Assembly (NCBI GenBank): GCA_023653785.1
Contig: JAMKCH010044230.1
Coordinates: 40,491-104,490, forward strand
DNA: 64,000 bases
Source of the DNA: Ophioderma brevispina
Taxonomy: Eukaryota; Echinodermata; Ophiuroidea; Amphilepidida; Ophiodermatidae
Reading direction: 5' to 3'
This document shows, one piece after another, positions 1 through 12,554 of this stretch. The notes under the pieces were generated by a model. The model worked only from the letters and a program-made list of their open reading frames with translations. It had not been told where the DNA came from and searched no databases. Made by a program: the position numbers and the translations under genes. Position 1 is the stretch's first letter; every line of letters starts with the position of its first letter.

Positions 1-719
1 GGTTCAGCAATCTACGTACTTTTCAAGTACCGAGTAGCGTTTCTTTGTATGATGTAGAGTTCCTATTTTATTTTAAAAAAACAAGGGCCGTATTCTTCCA
101 ACGACGGTTTAAAACCGTTCATACGCGCAGGTTAGTGCCGTATAATCATTGGTGTAGCTCTAATTTACGCCCCAGTTATAACCCACACTGCAGCGCGTAC
201 TAAACTCTTTTATTACAGACGCTCGTTTAGCTAACACATACATGTATGTTTCCATCGCGTCTTAATATTCATACACCCACCACTGTTGGAACGGTGATTG
301 ATTAGTGCTGATGACCATCATCTCCGTTCCCTTAACACTATACGCTTTGTGCTCCCCTAAACCTCGTCTGTGATACAGCGCTCGATTGGCCTAGACAGGT
401 AGTATTGTCGATGTTCCGTAGGATTGTGACTAACTTTCGACGCTCTGTAGTTGTACACTCGCATACGCCTAGTGTATAGCCATAGTTGGGTGTGTATAAT
501 TTTCATAGACTTGCACGTACGCTAACGTGAGACTTCTGATGCACGCCGTTGATACTGACTTGTTAGTATCTACAATCTTTCAGCTTCTTTTCGCCGCGCA
601 CCTGCATTTCTTATAATCTAGTTTCTTATGTATGGTCTGTGTCCGTACACTCTGCTTTCATTACTATTGTCATATTACCTATCAGGAACGCATACATAAC
701 GAGCATTTCTCTGCATTGA
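1..719. other. Unassigned DNA, no gene seen
   Basis: Mixed-composition sequence with many stops in all frames. I see no domain, repeat family, RNA gene or splice-bordered open frame in it. Confidence 0.5.
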
Positions 720-1165
720 GGATTATGAAAATAGAAAGCAAAGGGAAAAAATGGCAAAACTGAGAAGAAATGTGAATAGCCGACGAGAAGAAGATAGAAA
801 AGAATATGACAATGGAAGAACATCCAGAAAGAACATACGAAGAAATGAGATAATGAAATGAGACAGACAAAGAAGAAATCATGGGGGAAACAGACGAGAG
901 CATATCATGCTTATAAGGACAGAAATAGTGAAGAGAAGAAAAAGAAGAAGAAAAAGAAGGAGAAAAATAAAACTGAGAACGCGGAAATAAGAAAAGAAAA
1001 AAAAAGAAAGAACAAAAGAAAGAGAAAAGAAGAGAAAAAAGAAGATGGAAAAAAAAAGAAAAAAGAAATCGAAAGGAAAATGAAAGAAAAAGAAAGATAG
1101 AAAGAAATTGAAAACTGAGAACTCGGAAAAAAAGAAAGATATTTAAGGAAAGAAATAAAGGAGGA
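720..1165 (+). repeat. Purine-only (GA/AAG) low-complexity tract
   Basis: The plus strand is almost entirely A and G for over 400 bases, mostly AAAG, GAAA and GAGAA words. The frame from 858 to 1100 encodes only Lys, Glu and Arg runs and is explained by composition, so I do not call it a gene. Such homopurine tracts can form triplex or H-DNA structures; that is general knowledge, not shown here. Confidence 0.85.
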
Positions 1166-2050
1166 ACTGGGTTAGGTAATTGTGAACTGGTCTAACCACG
1201 GAGTATCCCATAGAGCTGAAAATATCAGGGCATTTTGATGTGAAAACCTGAAGTTAAAACACGACTTAAACTACCCCGGACCAAGCTTAAGTTTAACAAC
1301 GTTTTTTAGGCATGTTTAAACGATTTCCCCTCCTGCTTTCCACTGTTCGGCTAAAATTTAAAACAGCGTTTAAACGTTAACATGCTTTTGAGAATTGCGT
1401 ATTTTAGCGGGCGTTTTAAATTGCGATGTACCAGGATTAGCGAGAAACAGCATGTCAGTTTCGAGAAGACGGGCATCCCCCCACTATATGTTCTAATAGA
1501 ATCCAAGTCATTTAAAATTAGGCACAATGTATGACCATTTTTGATTTAAATTTATACATTTAAAGGAAAATCGTTAATATTTAAAGCTGTGTGTTTTAAT
1601 TCCAAATGTTAAAAGGTAAACAGGCCAGAACTTGACTAACCAACGATCATCTTTTAATTGGTGTGAAAGAGCTAACGGATTGTTGGCAAGAAAACGATTT
1701 TCTAGTCGTTAAATATCAACGTGGGCGTCTCCTTAAACGTTTACTGCTTCGAAAGTTAGCGGGAAAATGTTGTTTCTCGCACAGGAATTACTCCAAGGGC
1801 CAATGCAAACCATCTGGTACGTATTATTTAGGGATATTTTCATTATATATGTGCCGATAAAGATTTTACCAATAAAATTCCTTTAACCATGTTATGGTAT
1901 GTCACTTGAGGCAGTTTTAATTGTACTGCCCCCTCCCCGAGTACACAGTTGGAGTATACTACTTCTCGCACTCTTCTGATTTTGTATTACACTACGCCTT
2001 AGCCTTACAACGACCAAATACATTTTGGACACATACCTTGCTTCTGTTGG
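1166..2050. other. Unassigned AT-rich DNA
   Basis: No recognisable coding sequence. The 1240-1460 part is rich in TTTAAAC and GTTTAAA words. The short frames at 1663-1860 and 1921-2112 show no domain and are probably chance. Confidence 0.4.
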
Positions 2051-2053
2051 CGA

Positions 2054-2880
2054 TTATGAAGCCATACAGGATCTCCCTCCTAAAAGAGTGTTGCTCTTGT
2101 CACCTTCTGTGATCGTAGTGCTTTTTGCGCCAACATGTCTGTAAATTTTCTCTGGAGTATTAAAATTTAATTCAACTTTTGAAGTTTTGCACATCATGTT
2201 TGATCTTGTTATGTGAGCATCTTGCTCAGTTGCGAGTCTCCTAAAGTGAATGTCAAATTGGTAAAACAGGCATTTCACGCCAAACCTCATCCTCATTTGC
2301 GGGACCATCCATTTAGTTGGATTCTATGCACTGCGCTCTGTATCCATCATCATGTACGGCACACGTGAAGAAGGTCCCTATCTCTTTGATTTTGGATGGT
2401 AAACATTGTCAACAATGGCTTCAATGGCGATTCTGACGCTCAATCCCCACAGCTCCAGGTGATTGACCTTGGACTTTTCTTGTGCAGCGGGCAGATGATG
2501 TGCCATATGATGAAGGATGTTTTGCAAGTCCGGTGAACAGTTTCGTCCTTTATATCGGACAATGAAGTTAGGTGTTGGGAACCCATATCGAAAGGGTGTT
2601 AGAAATCGTTACGGGAACCCATACGCTCTCCATTTGGTGAATCAACCGTCACAAGTATGGATTTGTTGCCTCTGTCGGTAAGGGGCTCACCATGAAATCA
2701 ATTGCAGAAATGGTTCGAAGCAGGGCTCCAACTACATATATAAATTTACATTGGTGCCTTTCCCGGGGGTTCCTGGCGGCGCATTAGTCGTACTTTTAGC
2801 AACAAGTATCACATTCTCTTGCCAATTCACCCACGTCATAACGCTCCCGACCGATTTTGCCGAGATGTACGGGGTCAGCA
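2054..2880 (-). pseudogene. Decayed Ty3/gypsy-like integrase / pol 3' remnant
   Basis: Read on the minus strand from about 2880 down, the frames together follow a retrotransposon integrase. First comes a Cys-x-x-Cys zinc-site-like stretch (ECDTC, about 2825). Then come DFMVSPLP and RGNKSILVTVD (about 2690-2650), matching the start of the catalytic core around its first Asp, followed by FTKW in a shifted frame. YGFPTPNF and a G.N element (about 2590-2550) match the block around the second Asp. Frame 2308-2054 then holds MRFGVKC, like the conserved MxFG motif after the core. Several frameshifts and stops show it is dead. No LTRs or reverse transcriptase were found nearby, so it is a fragment. 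The family (gypsy rather than BEL) is inference from motif style. Confidence 0.62.
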
Positions 2881-3054
2881 TGTAGGTTGGTAAGCCACTG
2901 GACCATGGCACCGCAGTGGCTGGGGACTGAGTTTCCAGATGCCCTTTGACCTTGGTATGACCTTTGACATCATCCCCATATGAAAGAACCCCTTCCGCAC
3001 CTTAACCCCCAAGTCTCGTTTCGAGAACACTGAAAAACCAAAAACCAAACGGAA

Positions 3055-3090
3055 CACACCACACACAAACACACACACACACACATACGG
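3055..3090. repeat. (AC)n microsatellite
   Basis: Run of CACACA on the plus strand, interrupted near its start. It explains the Cys/Val repeats of the minus-strand frame over it. Confidence 0.85.
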
Positions 3091-3159
3091 ACATGCACGC
3101 TCTCGCAAAATCCTTTCAAAACAGGGGGACAAAAATCAAAATTTTGGGGTCAAAATTTC

Positions 3160-3265
3160 ACTTTTTTTTTTTTTTTATTGTATTAAACCAATGATGACGT
3201 CTAAATTTGGGACCCCCCCCCCCCCCCGCGTGGTTCGAATCCCACCGGCTGTTACCACCAAGGGC
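3160..3265 (+). repeat. tRNA-derived SINE fragment (B-box end) behind poly-T and poly-C
   Basis: GGTTCGAATCCC at about 3232-3243 is a perfect RNA polymerase III B-box, followed by CACCGGCTG. The expected A-box half is absent: a poly-T run (about 3163-3177) and a C15 run lie immediately upstream. This fits a truncated tRNA-derived SINE or tRNA pseudogene rather than a working tRNA gene, since no cloverleaf can be folded. The host tRNA type is not assignable. Confidence 0.45.
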
Positions 3266-3505
3266 AATGGTAACGGTAGCGTGTTTGTGGGAAACAAAAG
3301 AGAATATCGATCATAAAATAGTTTTTACCACTTTTTGGGGATGATTCTTACAGCGCGAGTTATTTATGATATCTAGGGTGTATATCTTCCGAACATATCA
3401 CCATGAACTTAGTCTACGATTAACCCTTCACGAACAACTATGTCCTTAGTCTGAAAGGAAAAGGGGGTATTTGAACAGCAGATTAGAATTTTGTTACAAT
3501 TTGCA
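3266..3505. other. Unassigned DNA between SINE fragment and Tc1 remnant
   Basis: Nothing recognisable. It may contain the 3' terminal inverted repeat of the Tc1-like element, but I could not match the two ends. Confidence 0.3.
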
Positions 3506-3506
3506 C

Positions 3507-4570
3507 TCAAGTCGTTTTACAGATAACACATTTTGGGTGATTCAGGCATTGAAAAATGTAAATGTTCAATAGTACTGTTAAAATGTCAGTCACTAAAATC
3601 GAGTATGGCCACCCTGGCATGAACCAGTGCGTCAAGACGTCGCGGCATACTGTACACAAGGTTGTTATGAAGTCAATGGGCAGAACGTCCACTCATCGGT
3701 CAGAGCATGAGCTAACTCCTGTAGAGTTTGAGGAGGATTGTCCCTGTAATTGAAGGCTCGGCCTAAGGCATTCCATGCTACTCGATAAGGTTCATACAGG
3801 GGTAGCAGCAGCCATTGCATCTAGCTCCAACCCTACAGCGGTTCCCATACGGCTGGCGTTGTCGTTTGCAGCTGTAATTGTTTGCATAACTCCTTCTCTT
3901 TTCATGTTGGCAGGCAGTGGTTTTCCAGAAATGTCAGGCACACGACGGCGTTCCATGTTTTCCATCTGGCACCAACAGTGAACTTTTTCCCCTCCATAAT
4001 GCATACCGGCCCATACCATCACTGAGCCGCCACAACCTTGAGTCAGTTCCTGAATACAGTCATCTCGGAGGTTCTCACCACATAATCGATGAACCCTTTG
4101 CCTTCCATCTTGATGGTCAAGGATGTAGCAGCTCTCGTCCATAATGACAACATGTCGCCAGTGTCCGAGCTGTAATCTTTTGTGCACCCTAGCCCAGCGA
4201 AGTCGAGCAACTCGGTGGTGAACCGGTTAGGAGTGGGACATTTGTCATTCGTCTTGCTCGGTAAGCATGTTGAAGCAATCGCCGATTCAAAGTTTGGCGG
4301 GAAACGTTGATTCCATAGTGTCTTCTCCATAAACGACGAAAGACGGCTCGTTGGCTTTTTCTCCGTGCTCTACGCCACAGATTAAGCAGTCGACATCATC
4401 TCGTCTGGTAGTCACTCGTGGTCGTCCTGGAGTTTTTTGTGCCCTCAAATGACCCACCTCTCGTATTTACAGACCCTGCTCTGTAATATCCCGAGGAAAT
4501 CAGCGACTTTGGCGTGTTGGTATCCTCGTCGGTCCTCTTCGGTGTTTATTGCATAGCCTCAGGGAACCTC
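3507..4570 (-). pseudogene. Tc1/mariner-superfamily (Tc1-like) transposase, frameshifted
   Basis: DDE transposases of this family cut and paste their element into TA sites. Read on the minus strand, an N-terminal helix-turn-helix part (about 4560-4390) has RRGYQHAKVADFLGI and then GRPRVTTRRDD, the typical GRPR-like linker between the two DNA-binding subdomains. The catalytic part is in the frame 4187-3792: MDES (first Asp, about 4137), DGR..V.R..GE, GGSVMVWAG, then NDNA (second Asp, about 3861). A shifted frame then gives WNALGRAF, PPQTLQEL and EW (about 3770-3690), and a third frame gives the LPIDFI...CRDV and GWPYSIL tail (about 3685-3600). Family length is about 340 residues, and this span fits with at least three frameshifts. 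The third acidic residue cannot be placed in frame and its spacing from the second Asp is short, so the enzyme is inactive. Terminal repeats were not identified. Confidence 0.88.
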
Positions 4571-4930
4571 TGTGTTCAGTTTTTTTGCAAAGGGAACAAA
4601 CCAACTCTGAAAATGTGGACGTGTGTGGATCCAAAAGGCTTGGAGCTGGGAAAAGGAAACAAACAACCAGATGTCGGGACCTTTTTATAGCTCCCAAACA
4701 AAAGGCATTGTTACGTAATTCAAAAATATGCCACATGGATTCACTTCCCCTGGGTAATGGGGACTCAATATTTAATCATTCCACCTACTCAATATGCTAA
4801 GGAGCCCGGCGTGTACTGAGGCATCAATAGAACCAGTTTTAGATTAGGTCTGAAAAAATTATTCCAACTTTATGGGAAACAGTGTAGGTTAAATAAAATC
4901 CTCTCGGCAGTGCAGGTTGATGGAAAATAG
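4571..4930. other. Flank of the Tc1 remnant, no gene
   Basis: Sequence upstream of the transposase start. TATAAAAAG on the minus strand near 4690 could be part of the element's own promoter, which is inference only. No terminal repeat partner was found. Confidence 0.3.
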
Positions 4931-4934
4931 GAAA

Positions 4935-5273
4935 GTTAACCGAGACTTACCTGGAAGTTGAAGGTTGACTTTCAGTCTATGGTGCTCAGTCGACATCGAG
5001 GGAATTACATGAGGATTGCGCATTAGCCAACACCGTCGTTTGTCAATAACATAGGTTAGGCACAGACCACAAATAATGTCTAAATAATATTTACCAACTT
5101 AAGGTAAATGAAATTAAATTTGAGCGAATACATGAATAGAACTTCGGTTTTTGGAGAAATATCCTCATCAAGGGAGGGAAGATCATAGAGGAGGGCATGT
5201 AATTCCCTCGATGTCGACTGAGCACCACAGAAACTGAAGTCAACCTTCAACTTACAGGTAAGTCTCGGTTAAC
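4935..5273. mobile_element. Foldback / MITE-like element with about 75-bp inverted arms
   Basis: The arm 4935-5011, starting GTTAACCGAGACTTACCTG, matches the reverse complement of 5196-5273 with only a few mismatches and small indels. The 184-bp loop has no coding capacity. Long arms with a short loop fit a foldback or MITE-type DNA transposon derivative. Flanking target duplications are not clear, and the superfamily is unknown. Confidence 0.8.
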
Positions 5274-6448
5274 GTCCAATTCTTTGGTGCTTCCGTGCCA
5301 AGAGGGAATTTCCATGAGTTTCAAAGCACTGGGCCTAAAACTATGTCAAAATGCCCAACAAAATAAAGTTCATGGCAAGAAAAGTAGAACATAAACATTT
5401 TAATATAGAAAAATATTATTACTGTATAGCAAGAAACATGGGTGAGGCACATTGAAAAAATGACTCCCATAAATATGTAGGGAGCACAACAAGTGCAGAA
5501 AATAATTTAGCCCCCAAGAAAATGCATAATTCATTCACACAATGTTGATGCCAAGGTATGGTGACCCCTAAAACATTAGGGACCAAAAATTTGGAAAATC
5601 CACTGAAACTAAGGTCAGCCTAGAGTTAAAGTACTTAGTAGAACGAACAAGATTACAAGCCTGTAAAATAGTCAAGAGGATTGGTCGAATGTGAGTTATC
5701 AACGATCCTATTTTATCCAAATAATTATTGTTTTGCGAATTCTTCTGCACAAGAAAGATCCTAAGTAGACATGGCTGCTGATCAAAGCTACAGCTAAAAA
5801 TAACTTTCCTTGTAACACGTAGGTTCCTCAATAATTTCCCCTTTGAAAATACATCAAAATATAGAGGCGTTATCCAAGCAACCGTAGGCAAAATTTACGC
5901 TAATGGGAACAGCACAACTGTGCTTTAGACCACGGTCTAAAAGCCTTACATCGCTAGAGGAAGTGCATAAGATATTAATCATCTAGCCCTAAACACAGCC
6001 AATCACAGAGGATATCAACTTTGTGGTTAAATTGTGTAAATTGGATGTTCAACACATCAGCCATCAGTCACTGTGGTATTTGTGGTAATGAGTTATTTGG
6101 TGTGCCGGTGACATGTGCAACATCCGTTGTGTACCTTTGGTAATTGGTAGTGTACATCCTAGGGCCTGTGGATGTATGGTATGTGTAAGTGCTGCAAACC
6201 TAAGTAAATGCTGTTAGGGCTATAGAAATACTTGTTGAAACTTTATTCTGCGGGTAACATAAAGAAAGTAAACTTTCTTTGCCTCATAAATATTATGTAG
6301 ATACAAAAATATACAGTCAAAACATGATACACACAAATTGATTATTCTTACTGGAAAATCGATCATGGAGCATATTTAACCCAGTTGCTCTGCAGAGGTC
6401 CTAGTACCAAATATAGTACCATGCGAAAAACCAATTTTGCATTTACTT
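5274..6448. other. Unassigned AT-rich DNA
   Basis: No gene seen. A short perfect palindrome, TTTAGACC-AC-GGTCTAAA, lies at about 5923-5941. The minus-strand frame 5891-5568 has no recognisable domain. Confidence 0.35.
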
Positions 6449-6995
6449 TTAAAGCAAATTAGCACATTTTTTTGAAGAGCGCCCCCAATTTTTAAAAAAT
6501 TTGGAGATGTTTTACACGATTGCATGGTAGGACTAGTAAACTATACCTGTGAATGGTTAAGATCGAAAATGTCAAGGGTCACAAACGAAGGAATTTTGTA
6601 CTAGAAAATTATATCGGGATCCACGATAATAATAACACGGCGCGGGAAACAGCTTCCAATGTGAAATAGCCGGGAAATAGGCCATGTACGTGTTTCTACG
6701 CTCACCCATTAGTTGTTTTAAAAGTTCAGGCAAGCCAAGTAAGAGGTTATTTTCTCGAGGTGGCAATATTTCATCATGGACGGACATAAACGTAATATTT
6801 CCAGCTCTGCCGTTAAGTCCAATCTGGGATCCCAATTCTAATTGACACAAATCGCTTATTTTGTGATAAATACGCATTTTTAGGATTCTCGTTCGCAGGT
6901 ATAGTTTCCTAGACAATACCAACGTAATGTACACAACTATTCAAATTTTTGAAAATTGGGGGGCTCTCTTAAAAAATGTGCTAATATTGCTTTAA
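6449..6995. mobile_element. TTAA-flanked MITE, family A copy 1
   Basis: Element 6453-6991 lies between TTAA at 6449-6452 and TTAA at 6992-6995. The left end AGCAAATTAGCACATTTTTT and the reverse complement of the right end agree over about 40 bp, including the shared GAAGAGCGCCCCC block. A second copy lies at 54373-54878 and aligns over most of its length. The minus-strand frame 6934-6572 over it shows no domain. It is a non-autonomous DNA transposon; the AG...CT termini with a TTAA target are shared with four other families here. Confidence 0.85.
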
Positions 6996-8185
6996 TAAAA
7001 CATGTACTAATATCAAGCCGCCATACAATGTTCGGCGCTCTACCGAACAAGAATGGCAAAAGAGTATATACGCTTCTAGGCTTTAGATCTTTAAGGTACA
7101 AGTTGCAAACAGGAGCATATATGTATGTATTTAGTGCTTTAATGAATGCTCAATATTCTAAAATATCAGAGTCGCTATCATCTTGTTCGTTGTGTATGGT
7201 TATGGAAAAAAAGATTATCTTGAATCTTTGAGCAAAAGATAGGTGGTCTGAATTAAACAGACCTTAGATGAATGAATTAGCAGCCATGGATGGACACAAA
7301 ATGCAACGTTCCTATAAACCATGGACATAAGAGACAGTAACGGACAACCAACGCGAAAAAACCACCAATTACCTAATTCGCTTACCCATTCATCGCGACA
7401 AAAGCTAGGCACTCGATGTGGATTCATGTCCATACACCGAGACGTTGTGATTTTTTCTATATCTCTTTGCCGCGGTCGAAGCTGTGACTATGTGGAAAAG
7501 CTGTCCACAAAATTTGTAATTGACCGGATGTTGTGACCCTGACTGTAGGGGTTTTGGGAAAAAGCACAGTACATTCAATTTCCATCCTTTTTTTGGAAGT
7601 GTTGATCACAAGAAGGGAGAAATTTTGTTCAGAAAAATTACCGAAAACCCCATCCAAATCCGTCTTCCTTTGTGGAGCTACGACTGTAGAACTAGCATTG
7701 AATTTTGGGTGATTTGGGACCCGTAATTGTTAAAAATCTTGTGAAAATAATATGAAAAGGTTCCAATCAATTTCCGACTCTTGAAAAACGGGGTTATGAA
7801 AGTTCAATGTACCCATGACCTCTAAACATGGATAGCGGGCTGCCGCACAGTTGAATGGTTTCCGATTAAACACAGGAGTGGGTTTGGCCCTCTTACAATA
7901 TGGGCGGAAACATTGCATACACTGCTGCTGGTGCACATATTCCAAACATATGTTCGATTGTTTGAACAAGGTGTATGCATTGTTTACCGCATATGTAGAG
8001 GGCGAAAAACCAACTTACTGTTGTTTCAATCGGCGACTCTTGACCCGTATCCATGTGTGAGGTCAGTGGAATGTACCTTGTAACAATGTATAACCTCGAA
8101 ACTGGCGCCCAAGCGCGCCCAACACGTGTAATGGTACATCGAACCCACAAAATTGTTATATTTTAACTTCCGGTTTATGTTGAAT
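6996..8185. other. Unassigned DNA
   Basis: Several overlapping frames of 60-90 codons on both strands, none with a recognisable domain, signal or splice context. I see no supported gene. Confidence 0.35.
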
Positions 8186-8199
8186 TTGTTTACAGCTGT

Positions 8200-8209
8200 T
8201 TTTCTTTTT

Positions 8210-8241
<32 letters not shown>

Positions 8242-8252
8242 CTTTTCTTTTT
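8200..8252 (+). repeat. Poly-T tract
   Basis: About 50 bases of T with a few C interruptions. It could be the reversed tail of a retroposed element, but no body was identified. Confidence 0.8.
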
Positions 8253-8513
8253 GTATGGCTGTTTGATAGTCGATATCATGTCGAACTGTTCAATGTCAGT
8301 TTCATCTGAAACAATATCATATGAATGTGATGTTCATACTTTAAAACTAATTAAATGTATACATTATAAAATTAAGAACCCTCGTCTTACGACCGGGGGG
8401 GAGGTGGTTGTTACAGCTCTCTTCTATTCTTTCGCCCGAACCAAAAACCTGTGTCAAATGGTTAATGTAAAGGGTGATCCCAAAGTGAAAGATGGGGGTG
8501 GCATCACCCCCCC

Positions 8514-8840
8514 CCCCCAGGCGTAATCCAGGGGGGATGGGGTGATATATCCCCCCCCAATATTTGATGAGGGGGGATGGTCAAATACGATCATCCCCCC
8601 TGTTGATACCCATTCACGTGTTTTTGAACCAAAATAACCTCATATTTTACCAAATCGCTTAAAAATGGTAAATTTCCGCGCGATTTGTGCTATTTGTTAA
8701 AATACAATATATTAATGATTTTAGCTTCTAAATGGCAAAATTTTTAGCGCGTTAATGGTCTTTCAGCAAACCAATTTCATCCATAAAATTTCATCAAACC
8801 CATCCCCCCAATGTCAAAAAGAAATTTACGCCACTGCCCA
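8514..8840. mobile_element. G-rich hAT-like non-autonomous element (CAGTGGCGTAA type)
   Basis: The left end AGGCGTAATCCAGGGGGGATGGG corresponds to the reverse complement of the right end (8790-8838), which reads CAGTGGCGTAAATTTC and then GGGGGGATGGG. CAGTGGCG termini are typical of hAT elements. The target sits in a C/G homopolymer, so a target duplication cannot be read. Internal runs of C and G vary in length. Confidence 0.55.
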
Positions 8841-10127
8841 CCCCCCCCTTTCGGAGGGAATACCAACACGCCCAGTACGGCACCACAGGATACACAGACA
8901 TTGATTTGTGCAATAGATATAATAGCAGGTCTCATTTGCCTTTGATACCAAAATGAGTACCAACATACTAAAATGTCAAATGACGTCATAATATCTCGAC
9001 ATGATGGAAAGGTTTAAGTGGTACAATAGTAATTTTGAGCCAGTAAATTTGCAAAAATCAATGGTTCTTCCTATTGCAGTATTTTGAAAACTACTATATG
9101 CAGTTCGCAGATTATTTGTTTAGAACATAAACTCTCTACTCTCGCACTTCTCGGTAGTATTGGTATTACTTATTTCCAGACTGCAAGAGCGACAAATGTT
9201 TGTGCTCGATTTCTGGGCGTATATAGACAACAGCCTTATAGGCTGAACGAGGGAAACACCAATTGAAATTGTTAAGCCAGAAGCAAAATCCCACCCCAAG
9301 TCCAACAGGACTTGCGAAAGATTTAAAATCTGAATTCTTCTGCTCCCTATGCGAACAGAGGAAACAGTCGTTGAATTATGCTAATCGTTGGGACATCTTT
9401 ATAATTTGAAGTTAATCTTAATAAGATTGCAAAGAAAAAAAACGGATGCTAACGACAAGCAATTATAAATTTATATGGAGTCAACTGTCAATTCTATTTG
9501 CAATAGATTGTCTTATAATACTCCCCAACAATGAGGAGCATATTGGCAATGGTAAAAGGAGCATTTTCTTAATGTTTTTCTGGAGGTAAAGTTATCATTC
9601 ATCAAGACGGTTACATGTATTATAAATGATTGCGACGATTTTCTGATGGCAGGTAATAATACTAATTCTGGTAAAAAGGCACAATATCAATGCGGTATTA
9701 TAATTACAAACGTACATTGCTAACATTTTGTTCTATAGGCACCGTTAATTGCTTGTTTTATCAGCCTCCAAACTATAATGAAGAGGCTGAAGTTCAAACA
9801 GCATGCCGCTGTCAAAAGTCGGGAAAAAAGTAATAAATATCATAGCTGGAATTATTGGATATTTCCAATGTTATTAGTCTTCTTCAGAAGTATTTTGACA
9901 CCCAGCACAATGCTCAACTTTTCCGGGGGAAAACGTTACTGCATCAAGTCAAAATATAAAAAACCAAGATATGAATCTTTCCTGGTGTAAAGTGGTTTTT
10001 TCAGTGAAAAACCAAGTTCAAGAACTTAAATATAGATTATATCGTTTTCAGTAAACCATTTGAGTATCATCAATGATACCAAAGAAACCGTGGCCCTGTT
10101 TTCTAAAGTGGAGAAAAACAGGCTTCA
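8841..10127. other. Unassigned AT-rich DNA
   Basis: No gene, RNA or clear repeat recognised. The short frames 9084-9266 and 9778-9990 have no domain. Confidence 0.35.
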
Positions 10128-10538
10128 TTAAAGGCACTATCAGTGATGCTAAATCAGGAAAAAAAAAAAATTTTTTCGGAAAAATCATCAAAAATCAGAT
10201 TTTTTGCACGACTGTAACATGAACAGGATACTTAACATTACCCTAATGATAAGGGGGGGGGGGGAAAATATAAAAGAGGGGGGGGGGGGGACTATAGAAC
10301 CAAGGAAAGACCAAAATCGACATTTTGCCCTTACTTGTCCGACGGACAACTAACTACAGCATGTAAACTGAATGGAGATTTTTACTTTGAAACTCTGTCG
10401 TTTCCTTCCTTTTTGTCAATTTTTAGTTGGACAAAAGTAACTTATGGGAATTCGACATGCTTATCCATCACTTTAAAGCAATTCCTGCAAATTTGAAAGA
10501 TTTGACTATTTTGGTGTGATCAATGATAGTGTCTTTAA
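10128..10538. mobile_element. TTAA-flanked MITE, family B copy 1
   Basis: Element 10132-10534 is bounded by TTAA on both sides. The left end AGGCACTATCAGTGAT pairs with the right end (reverse complement AGACACTATCATTGAT). It contains two poly-G runs (about 10253-10290). A related copy at 41088-42578 aligns along its length in the opposite orientation but is interrupted by a hAT-like insertion. No coding capacity. Confidence 0.85.
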
Positions 10539-10689
10539 TGTTTATATTTTTCTTGGCGTACAAGCCAAGCTCGGGACGGAAGCTAAGCTGTTACGATATA
10601 GAATACCATTAGAATCTTTATTTTAGGAAAATTCAGGGGACTTGGAGTGAACTCAAAGAACATTTAATGTCTGTAGCTGGACTATTAAA

Positions 10690-12554
10690 AATAGTCCAGG
10701 CCTACAGACATGTGACCTTGTTATAAAAATATATATAATGTTTTCAACGGTTTCTAGACAAGTTTTACATGCTGAATCTGAATCCGATAGATGCTAGACG
10801 AAAAACTTGAGTATTTTCGAAGAAAACGCAAAAATTCAAAATGGCCACCAAAACACTAAAAACTCATATGTTAATTACTCCAAAGTTGTAATTTTTTTGG
10901 CCTGTCCAGTTCGTCAAAACACCATTGTGACCAATAAAGTAAGTTCATGTACCGCTACTTAATAGATTTATTATGGACGCCCAATACAACAAAGCATCCG
11001 ATAATTATGATTACCCTATATTTTTGCCACCATAGTCATGGTTTTAACATCATCTTTTTTTAAAAAAAGAAAAATATTAATAGAAACCATTAGGAAATAG
11101 CTTTCAACAAGTTGATAATCAATCAAATCAATAACGTTCAAGATGGCTCCAAAATGATAAAATTTTATTATTTTGTGATTTTCTATATAAGGACATTTTG
11201 TATATCACTATAACTCATTTCAGCGACCATTTAAATATAACATAATCAAAGTGATTGATATCTGCAAAGATGGAATCCTAGATATGGCTTGCAAAATGTC
11301 AATCAGTAAGGTCCAGTAAGATTCATTCACGTATAGGATTAAGATAAGATATTATTTTGTGGTTGTGTTATATTACACTTCCAAAAAATCACAGTACGGA
11401 TATCTGAAGTGTCTTTGGGTCGTTTTAATAAATATCCCAATATGGATGCCTAATGGACGCCCAAAACCTGCAAAAAACAAAAAAACAATTATCTAGGACC
11501 AGTCTTGAGCTGCACTACAGACCCGTATACACTTTCCCGTTCAGAGAATTTAATGTTGATTTGACGCTTACATTTGCATAGGACTTTAAAACCCTACAAG
11601 GTGGAAAATTCCAAATCCTGGCAAACTCTTGGTACAGCCATTTATTAAAAATGGCTGCCCAACGGCCATTTTTGAAAAACACCATGTCACATTTCAGGAA
11701 TTAATCAGCAAAAAAAAGCCAAATGAGGTGTCCTTTTCACTAGATTCTGACATTTCTAGTCCACTGGAAGTGGTTTTAAAATTCAAAACCTCACAAACTC
11801 TAATTATGGCCATTATATTTCAAAAATGGTGCCAGTAGAGATAGAAAAATAAAAGGCCATTTTAATTTTGGTACCAAATTAACTTCAACGGTTAAGGAGT
11901 GTCGATTTCATTCAATTCTGACATTTTCACCCCACTGGGGTTTTGAAAAATTTACAGCCAGAGAGTAAAATATTATGATGGCTGTGAAAGTAATCATAGT
12001 CGGCAGGTATCATAGTCGGGATCCATAGACGACACGGAATAAGCGTGAAAATAATGTGGGCGTAAATAGTAACTGAATCGATTGCCTAATTGTTCACCAT
12101 GTTCCAGGGACTGTGAGACCGGAGGACAATCTCCTGCCACACAGCAATATATTTTCTAATGGCTGCCGGCGGCCATATTGAAAATTAGAACATGTCATAA
12201 TTCTGGCACTAGATCAATGTAAAGGCAAGTGATTCTCATTTTCACTAAAATTTAAAAAAAGAAAAAACCTAAAAAATTTTAAAATTTGCCAAAACTCATT
12301 ACGGCTATATATTCTCAAAATGGCTGCCGGCAGTACTTAAAAAACATAAAAGCATATTGCGGGACCAATTAACTACCAAAGTAAATGTAGTGACCTTTCA
12401 CTTGATTCTAGCATTTTCAATCGTGTTCTAGGTTAAAAAGTTGGACATAGAAGGAAATAAAATAGATTAAAACAGAATAGAATAACTACATATGACGCCA
12501 TATAAAGTATATCAGATGTTGTTTTCCAGGATCATCAGAATTCAGGATAGCCTT
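10690..12554 (+). repeat. Left arm of a large imperfect inverted repeat (with ATGGCTGCC words)
   Basis: The arm matches the reverse complement of about 16140-17640. Anchor blocks include the segment around 10740-10830 (GAATCTGAATCCGATAGATG; partner 17520-17640), 11570-11640 (CTACAAGGTGGAAAATTCC; partner about 16850-16900) and 11755-11830 (CCACTGGAAGTGGTTTTAAA; partner about 16660-16740). Many AAAATGGCTGCC and GGCGGCCAT words occur, themselves small palindromes. No protein is encoded. It may be a long-TIR DNA transposon; its ends and target duplication are undetermined. Confidence 0.7.

Noticed and set aside
858..1100. 80-codon Lys/Glu/Arg-rich open frame
   Set aside because: Produced by the homopurine tract: AAA, AAG, GAA, GAG and AGA codons only, with no domain.
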